Below, piece after piece: positions 1 to 6,070 of a stretch of 9,790 bases of DNA. The translations under genes were made by a program, and so were the position numbers. Below the pieces are notes generated by a model that worked only from the letters and a program-made list of their open reading frames with translations, had not been told where the DNA came from and did no database searches. The stretch covers positions 1 to 9,790 of the forward strand of contig JAEYHP010000020.1 in assembly GCA_023409435.1 (NCBI GenBank), in the 5' to 3' direction. The stretch's first letter is position 1, and each line of letters begins with the position of its first letter. This stretch comes from Bacillota bacterium (GTDB lineage Bacteria; Bacillota; Clostridia; Christensenellales; CAG-138).

Positions 1-517
1 CGCGTTCGTGGCGCTTGAGCCCACAATCGATGGCCTCATTCACATCTCCCAGGTCAGCGTAAAGCGCATCGCTAAGGTTGAGGATGAAATTAACGTCGGC
101 GACGTCGTGCGCTGCAAGGTGCTCGAAGTCAATCCTGAGGCCAAGCGCATCAGCCTGAGCCGCAAGGAAGTCATACTTGAGGAAAATCCTGAAATCGCCG
201 AGCAGATTGCCGCAGAGCGCGCGGAACGCGACCGCCAGTTTGCGCAGCGTCAGGAACAGCGCTCCTCAGAGCGTCAGCAGCAATTCCAGCAGCGCTCGGC
301 GGTTCCCCGCTCACAGGAGCGTGCACCGCAGCAGCCCCGTACGGAGCGCGCGCCGCAGACTTCCGCTCCTTCTGAAAGACCGGATCGTGAACGCCGCCCC
401 CGCCGCAGCGAGGATGGCGATTACGATCTGCCGCCGGTGCAGTCCACCACCACCAGTCTTGCGGATCTCTTCCAGGGCTTCAACATGGATGAGCTGGACA
501 CCGACAAGCAAGAGTAA
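1..517 (+). CDS. S1-domain RNA-binding protein, C-terminal part (5' truncated by window edge)
   Basis: Only the last ~171 codons are present. The reading frame is already open at base 2 (Ala-Phe-Val-Ala-Leu-Glu...), so the GTG at 8 is an internal Val codon and not a start. The first ~50 residues are the second half of an S1 OB-fold: GLIHISQVS, then a VGDVVRCKVLEVNPEAKRISLSRKE stretch read in two parts (VGDVVRCKVLEVN and PEAKRISLSRKE), the usual end of an S1 repeat. About 110 residues of low-complexity Gln/Arg/Ser/Pro-rich, probably disordered sequence follow. The protein closes with a short hydrophobic-acidic tail, SLADLFQGFNMDEL. S1 domains bind single-stranded RNA. In Clostridia such a terminal S1 repeat is typical of multi-S1 ribosomal protein S1-like proteins, often fused to IspH (HMBPP reductase). 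Whether that fusion exists here cannot be seen. An S1 domain is certain; the full gene identity is inferred. A strong terminator follows 18 nt after the stop. Confidence 0.85.
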   Translation, partial: AFVALEPTIDGLIHISQVSVKRIAKVEDEINVGDVVRCKVLEVNPEAKRISLSRKEVILEENPEIAEQIAAERAERDRQFAQRQEQRSSERQQQFQQRSAVPRSQERAPQQPRTERAPQTSAPSERPDRERRPRRSEDGDYDLPPVQSTTTSLADLFQGFNMDELDTDKQE

Positions 518-534
518 AAGCATACAGACGAAGC

Positions 535-561
535 GGGCGCAGCCGAGTGGCTGCGCCCTTT
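535..561 (+). terminator. Rho-independent terminator of the S1-domain gene
   Basis: A perfect 10-bp GC-rich stem (GGGCGCAGCC at 535-544 with GGCTGCGCCC at 549-558) with a 4-nt loop GAGT is followed by TTT. It lies 18 nt after the stop of the S1-domain gene. The U-tract is short but the stem is very stable. Confidence 0.85.
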
Positions 562-606
562 GTGTATCGGTAAAACTCCTAAGGAATTCACTGCTTGAGG
601 GTTTCA

Positions 607-933
607 GTATCGTCGCTTTCAGCACCGCGCTGACGTAACGGAAAACATATTAGGCTCCCTCTGATGAGGGAGCTGTCGGCTGAAAGCTGACTGAGGGAAC
701 AACCAACAAAACACATGGCTTTTCTCTCCTTCCGCGACGGCCCGCAAGGCCTAGTGCCCGTAGGCGTGCCCCGCCGAAGGGCGCATGGCTGCGCCATGCC
801 ACTTCTCTCATCAGAGGGAGGCTCAACGTTTAGCGCTATAGCCCAAGCCCCTTCCTTGGGAACGCCCGTAGCAGGGCGTATGGTCTGTAGGCCTAGAGCC
901 GAGGTGCTTCCGCGCCACCATAGGCGACGATAC
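607..933. repeat. MITE/REP-like structured non-coding repeat
   Basis: The gene-free stretch 562-960 contains nested inverted repeats. The outer pair is GTATCGTCGC (607-616) with GCGACGATAC (924-933), 10 bp perfect. The inner pair is CTCCCTCTGATGAG (655-668) with CTCATCAGAGGGAG (807-820), 14 bp perfect. Between and beyond them are small hairpins: CTCCCT/AGGGAG at 655-672, GTCGGCT/AGCTGAC at 675-691, GGCGCA/TGCGCC at 780-795, CCCAAG/CTTGGG at 842-860 and ACGCCC/GGGCGT at 862-879. The motif around 655-697 (CTCCCTCTGATGAGGGAG ... GACTGAGGGA) resembles short palindromic repeats that I recall being scattered through Clostridia genomes. No transposase is present, and open frames over it read as low-complexity translation of the palindromes. 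Outer limits are uncertain, because the 10-bp outer pair could be coincidental. No flanking target-site duplication was identified. Confidence 0.6.
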
Positions 934-960
934 CTTAAAAAACAAGAGATATGTGATTGA

Positions 961-1000
961 TACTTAAGGGGCACAGCCGGCTGGCTGCGCCCCTTAAGTA
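961..1000 (-). terminator. Hairpin terminator after the VanW-domain gene
   Basis: Two 18-nt arms (961-978 and 983-1000) enclose the 4-nt loop 979-982. The single non-complementary position (973/988) is A-C on the plus strand but becomes G-U in minus-strand RNA, so the helix is continuous only for transcripts coming from the VanW gene, whose stop lies 31 nt away. No real U-tract follows on the minus strand (it continues TCAATCAC), so termination may be imperfect. In the other direction it may also stop read-through into the VanW gene. Confidence 0.65.
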
Positions 1001-1031
1001 CTTTATTCCATTCAGATCAGCGCCGATACCT

Positions 1032-2573
1032 TTAAGCCGCCGTATTCGCGCTCGGTCCGATGATCGTTTCCCCCGCATACGCCCTGTACTTGGTTTTTGC
1101 AACCGGCACCGTTTTTACTTCCACGCCGTCCTTCAGATAGGTGGCGTAGGATTGCCAAGTCGAGCCGGATTTTCGCTCCACGTATACTTCTTTATAGCCC
1201 GCGGGCTTGCTATGATCCACAGTGTATTTCATGGGGCCGGAAGGGGAAACGCCTCCGGTGTGCTTGGAGGAAAGCTTGATCTCATCGTATTCCTCCGGGA
1301 AAGCTGCGCCGTATATCTCAAAATGCACGGTCTTGTCGTTGTCGTCCACCCAGCAGAACAGGTAGATAGGCGCGTTGGTATTGTTTTTCCATTGAAAATC
1401 GATGCGTCCGCTGTCTATCGTGGCGTCCAGCCCGCCGTCCACGTAGGAAAGCCGCCCCGAATGGCCCTGCCGGTACACTACTTCAAGGTCAGACTTCAAT
1501 ACGCTTAAATACATGGTGGTAGAGACCTGGCATACGCCGCCGCCCGCTTGGTCCTCCGTGCGGCCCTGTACGATGGCGGGCGCGGGCTTCCATCCACCAC
1601 CATAGGTGCGGTGGCCCAGCGTATTGTTGGTGGAAAACACTTCGCCCGGCTGCAACACCGTGCCGTTGATGAGGCCTACAGCCTTCTTGATATTGAACAC
1701 CCGTGTGCTGCGGTTGTAAGGCGATTTGTTGAATGAGGTATACGAGCTTCCGCGCAGCACCACCTGCTGTTTGATATCCGCAAGCGTCACCTTGGCCTTG
1801 ACGGACGCCACGGGGATTTTCATATCCGCGTAATCCCCGCTTTGCGCCATGGAAAGAAGAGCTTGCGTGAGCGCTTCCTGATTGATACCTACGCCATCCT
1901 GTTCCGGCTCATAGCGGAAGCGCTGTTCGGGCGTTGTGGACGCCGCCGCAAGCACGTAAGCGCTCGTCTTCTTTTCTTCTTCCGCTGCGGAAGATTTGTC
2001 GATCAGCACTTTGAACTGCGCATCTACCGCCGGGGTATCCACCTCTTTTGCTAACGACGCAACAAAAGTCTCCACGGCTTTGCTATCCGGCGTGGCGGTT
2101 GTATTGTAATAGCGCTTGTTTAAACTGATGTCGCTAAGTTCCGCTTCCAGCTCCTTAAGCGTTCCCGCGCGGGCAAGGGAGAACGCCTCGGTAAGAATCG
2201 CTTCTGTATCATACGTAAACGCAAATGCGGAGGCGTCTGCCGGGTAGCTTTTGCCGTTGTATGTCAACTGAAAGACAATGGCGTCCTGACGGTCCAGCTG
2301 CGCTTTCTCCACAGCGGCTTTCGCCTGCTCTTTCGTCATGCCGCCTACGGGAACGCTGTCTATGACGGCTCCGTCCCGGAAAACATCGGCGTTGATAATA
2401 CTAAGGCGCTTCGCCTCATCCTGCTGCAGCTTCTCTGAATAGAGCACGCCTGCAAGGATTGCAAGCAGCAGCAAAGAAACGGTAGCGATCCATATCTTAT
2501 AGTTCTTTCTCACGGCCTTGACCTCAGCCGTGGCTTCACCGGTGTTCAAACTTGGGGTATTGCTTGTTTCCAT
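1032..2573 (-). CDS. Membrane-anchored VanW/YoaR-like protein with C-terminal G5-like domain
   Basis: The protein has 513 residues. It has a charged N-terminus (1-25), one hydrophobic segment at about 27-45 acting as uncleaved signal/membrane anchor, and an extracytoplasmic body. An N-terminal region contains VPVGGMTKEQAKAAVEKA (74-91), like the YoaR peptidoglycan-binding-type repeat. The VanW domain spans about 277-405, with the family hallmarks FNIKKAVGLINGTVLQPGE (293-311), GGGVCQVSTTMY (344-355) and HSGRLSYVDGG (371-381). A G5-like segment sits at about 461-507. VanW-domain proteins are common in Gram-positive envelopes; VanW itself is an accessory gene of some vancomycin-resistance clusters, but its biochemical role is unknown and no van genes are nearby, so resistance should not be inferred. 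Start: ATG at 2571-2573 with AAAGGAG (2579-2585) five bases upstream and a good promoter behind it. It is transcribed alone, divergent from nadE. Confidence 0.93.
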   Translation of the reverse strand: METSNTPSLNTGEATAEVKAVRKNYKIWIATVSLLLLAILAGVLYSEKLQQDEAKRLSIINADVFRDGAVIDSVPVGGMTKEQAKAAVEKAQLDRQDAIVFQLTYNGKSYPADASAFAFTYDTEAILTEAFSLARAGTLKELEAELSDISLNKRYYNTTATPDSKAVETFVASLAKEVDTPAVDAQFKVLIDKSSAAEEEKKTSAYVLAAASTTPEQRFRYEPEQDGVGINQEALTQALLSMAQSGDYADMKIPVASVKAKVTLADIKQQVVLRGSSYTSFNKSPYNRSTRVFNIKKAVGLINGTVLQPGEVFSTNNTLGHRTYGGGWKPAPAIVQGRTEDQAGGGVCQVSTTMYLSVLKSDLEVVYRQGHSGRLSYVDGGLDATIDSGRIDFQWKNNTNAPIYLFCWVDDNDKTVHFEIYGAAFPEEYDEIKLSSKHTGGVSPSGPMKYTVDHSKPAGYKEVYVERKSGSTWQSYATYLKDGVEVKTVPVAKTKYRAYAGETIIGPSANTAA

Positions 2574-2578
2574 ACGGG

Positions 2579-2585
2579 CTCCTTT
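2579..2585 (-). promoter_or_regulatory. Ribosome binding site of the VanW-domain gene
   Basis: AAAGGAG on the minus strand, five bases before the ATG at 2571-2573, fixes the start codon. Confidence 0.85.
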
Positions 2586-2595
2586 CGCATATGCG

Positions 2596-2621
2596 ACGTA
2601 CGTAGGGGTCCATACATACGT
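2596..2621 (-). other. Stem-loop in the VanW-gene 5' leader
   Basis: Arms 2596-2604 and 2613-2621 pair over 9 bp around an 8-nt loop. The one imperfect position (2601/2616) is C-A on the plus strand but G-U in the minus-strand transcript. It lies between the predicted transcription start (near 2635) and the Shine-Dalgarno at 2579-2585, so it may affect mRNA stability or translation. No known riboswitch is recognised. Confidence 0.4.
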
Positions 2622-2641
2622 GGCGTTATCGTTGTATCTTA

Positions 2642-2670
2642 ATTATAATGTTGTGTTATATGTGTGTAAA
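2642..2670 (-). promoter_or_regulatory. Sigma-70/SigA-type promoter of the VanW-domain gene
   Basis: On the minus strand: -35 TTTACA (2665-2670), a 17-nt spacer, and -10 TATAAT (2642-2647). This is one mismatch from consensus at the optimal spacing. Transcription would start near 2635, leaving a leader of about 60 nt. Confidence 0.8.
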
Positions 2671-2755
2671 CACGCCCGAAACTCAAAATTTCCATGGCTG
2701 CTTTTTGTGGCCGCCCCGGAGCGGGGCTGATCTGATACGGCAAATTTCCTCCAGG

Positions 2756-2784
2756 TTGACGGTACCTACCCGGGGCAGTACAAT
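2756..2784 (+). promoter_or_regulatory. Sigma-70/SigA-type promoter of nadE
   Basis: -35 TTGACG (2756-2761), a 17-nt spacer, and -10 TACAAT (2779-2784). The start would be near 2791, giving a nadE leader of about 76 nt. It diverges from the VanW-gene promoter, with the two -35 boxes about 85 bp apart. Confidence 0.75.
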
Positions 2785-2866
2785 ACAATAGTAAAATAAA
2801 CCATAAGCGGGCAGTCTAAGCGTTGGCGGCTGCTGCCGCTTCAAGCTGGACAAGCGGGGGGATACT

Positions 2867-4786
2867 ATGAAGCATGGCTTTGTCAAGGTAGCGGCGGGTA
2901 CTCCGAACATACGAGTGGGGGACTGCGCATACAATGCCGCGCGCATTCGGAAAATCATAGATCGCGCCGCAGAGCGGGGGGTTTGCGTGCTGCTGCTGCC
3001 CGAACTGTGCCTGACAGGGTATACCTGCTCGGATCTTTTTTTGCACGACGCGCTGCTCGACGCCGCGGAACAGGCGCTCTTATCCTTAAAAGAGTATTCG
3101 AAAGGCAAGGAGATGCTCATAGCGCTCGGCGTGCCCCTGCGCTATGAAGGCAAGCTCTACAACTGCGCCGCTCTTCTATATAACGGACGGATACTGGGCG
3201 CGGTGCCAAAAACGCACCTGCCGAATTATGGGGAATTCTATGAGATGAGGCAGTTTACTCCGGCACCTCGCAGGCAAAGCGAGATCGTGTTGAGCGGGGA
3301 GCGCGTGCCTTTTGGCACAAGGCAGCTTTTCCGCTGCAGTACGCTTCGCGAGCTATGCGTGGGCGTGGAAATATGTGAGGATATTTGGGTGCCAAGCCCG
3401 CCTTCCAATACGTTGGCGAACGAAGGGGCGACGGTGATACTGAACCTTTCTGCCAGCGACGAAACAATAGGCAAGGATGCCTACAGAAGGCTTCTGATCC
3501 AAAGCCAGAGCGCGAGATTGTGCTGCGCCTACTTGTATGCGGACGCCGGGCATGGGGAATCGACCACGGATATGGTATTTGCGGGGCATAACCTCATCGC
3601 CGAAAACGGGGCCATATTAAAGGAAACCGAACCTTTTGCGGAAGAGACGGCCTATATCGAAACCGAGATCGACTGCAAGCGCCTGATGCATGAACGGCGC
3701 AGAATGACAACGTTCAGCCTCGAGCCGCCCGAAGGGCACGTACCGTATCTGGTCACGGAGTTTTCCCTGCCCATCGTGGAAACGCGGCTTACGCGGGAGA
3801 TTTCGCCCACGCCGTTTATCCCGCGGGATCTCCACGACCGGAACGAACGCTGCGAGGACATCCTGCGCATCCAGGCCCACGGGCTCAAAAAACGTATCGA
3901 GCATACCAATTGTAAGACTGTGGTCATCGGCATTTCGGGCGGGCTTGACTCTACGCTCGCGCTGCTTGTGGCCGTACGCGCGATGGAGCTTGCGGGGAGG
4001 CCCGCTTCCGATATTCTCGCGGTCACAATGCCCTGCTTTGGCACCACGGGCCGCACGCGCACCAATGCGGAGCGGCTGTGCAACTGTTTGGGCATCCCCT
4101 GCAGGACGGTGGATATTACGGCGGCGGTAAAACAGCATTTTAAAGATATCGGGCATCCGGAGGACGTGTTCGATGTCACATTTGAAAACGGGCAGGCCCG
4201 CGAGCGCACGCAGGTGCTGATGGATATCGCCAACCAATACGGCGGCATGGTGGTGGGCACCGGGGACCTTTCCGAGCTTGCGCTCGGCTGGGCGACGTAC
4301 AACGGGGACCATATGTCCATGTACGCGGTAAACGCCTCAGTTCCGAAATCGCTTATCCGGCATATCGTGCGCTACATTGCGGATACCGCCAAAACCCCGG
4401 CGCTCAAAGAAGTGCTGATAGATATTTTGGATACGCCGGTCAGCCCAGAGCTGCTGCCCTCGGACGGCGGGGAAATTACCCAGCAGACGGAAGAGCTTGT
4501 AGGCCCCTACGCGCTGCATGACTTTTTCCTGTACCACATGATCCGCTGGGGCGCGCAGCCCAAAAAAGTGCTGCGTATGGCAGTCTACGCATTCAACGGC
4601 ACATACGACGAGGCGACGATCCGCCGCTGGCTCACCGTGTTCTGCAAACGCTTTTTCAGCCAGCAGTTCAAGCGTTCCTGTCTGCCGGACGGCCCCAAGG
4701 TCGGTTCCGTCACGCTTTCTCCGCGCGGGGACTGGCGCATGCCCAGCGACGCCATGAATTCCGTGTGGCTTAATGAATTGCTCTAA
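2867..4786 (+). CDS. nadE: Glutamine-dependent NAD+ synthetase
   Basis: This enzyme converts deamido-NAD to NAD with ATP, taking ammonia from glutamine, in the last step of cytosolic NAD synthesis. At 639 residues it has the length of the two-domain bacterial enzyme. The N-terminal nitrilase-type glutaminase domain (about 1-275) carries the full catalytic triad: Glu46 in LLLPELCLTGY, Lys115 in PKTHLPNYGEFYE and Cys170 in GVEICEDIW. The C-terminal synthetase domain (about 325-620) has the PP-loop GISGGLDST (355-363), a nucleotide-binding PCFGTTGRT (389-397) and GTGDLSELALGW (464-475). All key residues are present, so it should be active. Start: ATG 2867 with the G-rich GGGGGGA (2856-2862) four bases upstream, a weak Shine-Dalgarno. 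It has its own promoter and terminator, so it is probably monocistronic. It lies divergent from the VanW gene and 163 bp before dgt. Confidence 0.97.
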   Translation: MKHGFVKVAAGTPNIRVGDCAYNAARIRKIIDRAAERGVCVLLLPELCLTGYTCSDLFLHDALLDAAEQALLSLKEYSKGKEMLIALGVPLRYEGKLYNCAALLYNGRILGAVPKTHLPNYGEFYEMRQFTPAPRRQSEIVLSGERVPFGTRQLFRCSTLRELCVGVEICEDIWVPSPPSNTLANEGATVILNLSASDETIGKDAYRRLLIQSQSARLCCAYLYADAGHGESTTDMVFAGHNLIAENGAILKETEPFAEETAYIETEIDCKRLMHERRRMTTFSLEPPEGHVPYLVTEFSLPIVETRLTREISPTPFIPRDLHDRNERCEDILRIQAHGLKKRIEHTNCKTVVIGISGGLDSTLALLVAVRAMELAGRPASDILAVTMPCFGTTGRTRTNAERLCNCLGIPCRTVDITAAVKQHFKDIGHPEDVFDVTFENGQARERTQVLMDIANQYGGMVVGTGDLSELALGWATYNGDHMSMYAVNASVPKSLIRHIVRYIADTAKTPALKEVLIDILDTPVSPELLPSDGGEITQQTEELVGPYALHDFFLYHMIRWGAQPKKVLRMAVYAFNGTYDEATIRRWLTVFCKRFFSQQFKRSCLPDGPKVGSVTLSPRGDWRMPSDAMNSVWLNELL

Positions 4787-4818
4787 ATGCCAAAAAAACA
4801 AACCTCTCCGATGCTATC

Positions 4819-4851
4819 ACAGGCTTTTCTGGTATAGAAAAGCCTGTATTT
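4819..4851 (+). terminator. Terminator after nadE
   Basis: An 11-bp perfect stem (ACAGGCTTTTC at 4819-4829 with GAAAAGCCTGT at 4837-4847) with a 7-nt loop is followed by ATTTG. It begins 33 nt after the nadE stop. The U-tract is weak, so some read-through into dgt is possible. The remaining bases to 4934 are AT-rich. TATAAA at 4885-4890 could be a -10 box for dgt, but no convincing -35 box is seen. Confidence 0.7.
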
Positions 4852-4949
4852 GCGTCAAAAGCAGGATTTTTAGAAATTACGGGGTATAAATACAGATAAC
4901 AACCCGGATTTATAAACAGGCCTTAAAGTGGAACGGGAGGAATACCGAT

Positions 4950-5972
4950 ATGGAAGAGAAGGATTTTGGCGGCAGTGCAAAGTACAGGCTGTTCACCCAG
5001 CAGCGGGAGCGCGAAACGCTCTCTCCTTTTGCCGTACTTTCCGAAAACACGCGGGGGAGGGAAACGCCTCTTGACCCCTGCGATATCCGCACGGAGTTCC
5101 AGCGGGACAGGGACCGCATTATCCATTGCAAATCCTTCCGAAGGCTCAAGCACAAGACGCAGGTGTTTCTGTCCCCGCAGGGGGACCACTACCGCACAAG
5201 GCTCACGCATACGCTGGAGGTTTCCCAGATCGCGCGCACCATATCCCGCGCTTTGCGGCTTAACGAGGATCTGACGGAAGCCATCGCGATGGGCCACGAC
5301 CTTGGGCATACGCCCTTTGGCCATGCGGGGGAAGAGGTATTGAACGAGCTTGTGCCCGGCGGCTTTGAACACAACACGCAGAGCCTCAGGGTAGTGGAAA
5401 AGCTTGAAAACGGCGTGGGCTTAAATCTTACCTATGAGGTGCGGGACGGCATCCTCCACCATAAAAAGTCCGGCACACCAGCAACGCTCGAAGGCAAGGT
5501 CGTGAGCATTTCCGACCGCATCGCCTACATCAACCACGATATTGACGACGCCGTCCGCGCGCAGGTGATTTCTCCGGGCGATATTCCGGAAGAGTGCGTT
5601 CGCGTGGCGGGGGCGACTCACGGTGCGCGCATCAACTCTATGATCATAGACGTGGTGGAGCACAGCTTTCTGAAACCCCAGGTGTGCATGTCTGGGGAAA
5701 TGGAGTGGACGTTTGAGGAACTGCGGAATTTTATGTTTTCCCATGTGTACTTCAACGTATCCGCAAAGCGGGAGGAAGGCAAGGCCAAGCATGTGGTGCG
5801 CTCACTCTTTGCATACTATATGGGGCATTTGGAACAGCTGCCCGCGGAGTTCTTGGCGAACGCGCAAGCCGACGGCAACGAGCGCGTCGTGGCGGACTGG
5901 ATCGCCTGCATGACGGACCGGTACGCGATTAATCTCTATAAACGCCTGTTTGTGCCGGAAGAATGGAATTAA
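4950..5972 (+). CDS. dgt: dGTPase-like deoxynucleotide triphosphohydrolase (HD superfamily)
   Basis: Enzymes of this family cleave dNTPs to deoxynucleoside and triphosphate, trimming the dNTP pool. At 340 residues it matches the shorter dGTPase-like subfamily found in Gram-positives rather than the ~500-residue E. coli Dgt. The HD metal centre is complete: His87 in RLTHTLEVSQIAR, His116-Asp117 in GHDLGHTPFGHAGE, and Asp189 in VSISDRIAYINHD. The N-terminal segment SFRRLKHKTQVF (62-73) is also typical of the family. Nucleotide preference cannot be read from the sequence. Start: ATG 4950 preceded by GGGAGG (4935-4940) at 9-nt spacing. It is first in a co-directional dgt-dnaG-rpoD cluster, an arrangement seen in many Clostridia, which places dNTP control beside primase and the main sigma factor. 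A 98-nt AT-rich gap separates it from dnaG. Confidence 0.95.
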   Translation: MEEKDFGGSAKYRLFTQQRERETLSPFAVLSENTRGRETPLDPCDIRTEFQRDRDRIIHCKSFRRLKHKTQVFLSPQGDHYRTRLTHTLEVSQIARTISRALRLNEDLTEAIAMGHDLGHTPFGHAGEEVLNELVPGGFEHNTQSLRVVEKLENGVGLNLTYEVRDGILHHKKSGTPATLEGKVVSISDRIAYINHDIDDAVRAQVISPGDIPEECVRVAGATHGARINSMIIDVVEHSFLKPQVCMSGEMEWTFEELRNFMFSHVYFNVSAKREEGKAKHVVRSLFAYYMGHLEQLPAEFLANAQADGNERVVADWIACMTDRYAINLYKRLFVPEEWN

Positions 5973-6054
5973 TATATATTTTATTTTCCTTAGCAGGATT
6001 ACGTACAAATGTACCGAATATATTAGGGCGTTGCCCATAGCGGATGGTATGCGG

Positions 6055-6066
6055 AAAGGAAGGGGG
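6055..6066 (+). promoter_or_regulatory. Ribosome binding site deciding the dnaG start
   Basis: A purine run, AAAGGAAGGGGG, sits 4-10 nt before the ATG at 6071. The alternative in-frame ATG at 6044 has no Shine-Dalgarno and would place this RBS inside the gene. Confidence 0.8.
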
Positions 6067-6070
6067 AAGA

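Noticed and set aside
8..517. Treating the GTG at 8 as the start of a complete 169-residue protein
   Set aside because: The frame is open to the window edge and the S1 domain would be cut in half, so the gene continues upstream.
715..960. Plus-strand open frame of 81 codons in the same region
   Set aside because: Same repeat DNA, low-complexity basic translation, no ribosome binding site.
588..974. Minus-strand open frame of 128 codons over the repeat region
   Set aside because: It is a translation of the palindromic repeat, has no domain signal, no RBS and runs through the terminator hairpin. Similar spurious proteins are commonly predicted from such repeats.
1032..2573. Reading the VanW domain as evidence for vancomycin resistance
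   Set aside because: No vanHAX, vanRS or related genes are in the window, and VanW-domain proteins are widespread in non-resistant Firmicutes.
2621..2649. Plus-strand promoter using the TATAAT at 2644-2649
   Set aside because: The box arises because ATTATAAT is its own reverse complement. No -35 box lies at suitable spacing on the plus strand, whereas the minus strand has TTTACA at exactly 17 nt.
3617..4320. Long minus-strand open frames opposite nadE, and similar ones opposite dnaG, dgt and rpoD
   Set aside because: They are antisense shadows of strongly conserved genes, with no RBS and no recognisable domains.
6044..6070. ATG 6044 as the dnaG start
   Set aside because: No Shine-Dalgarno before it, and the nine extra residues are unlike DnaG. 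A strong RBS precedes ATG 6071.
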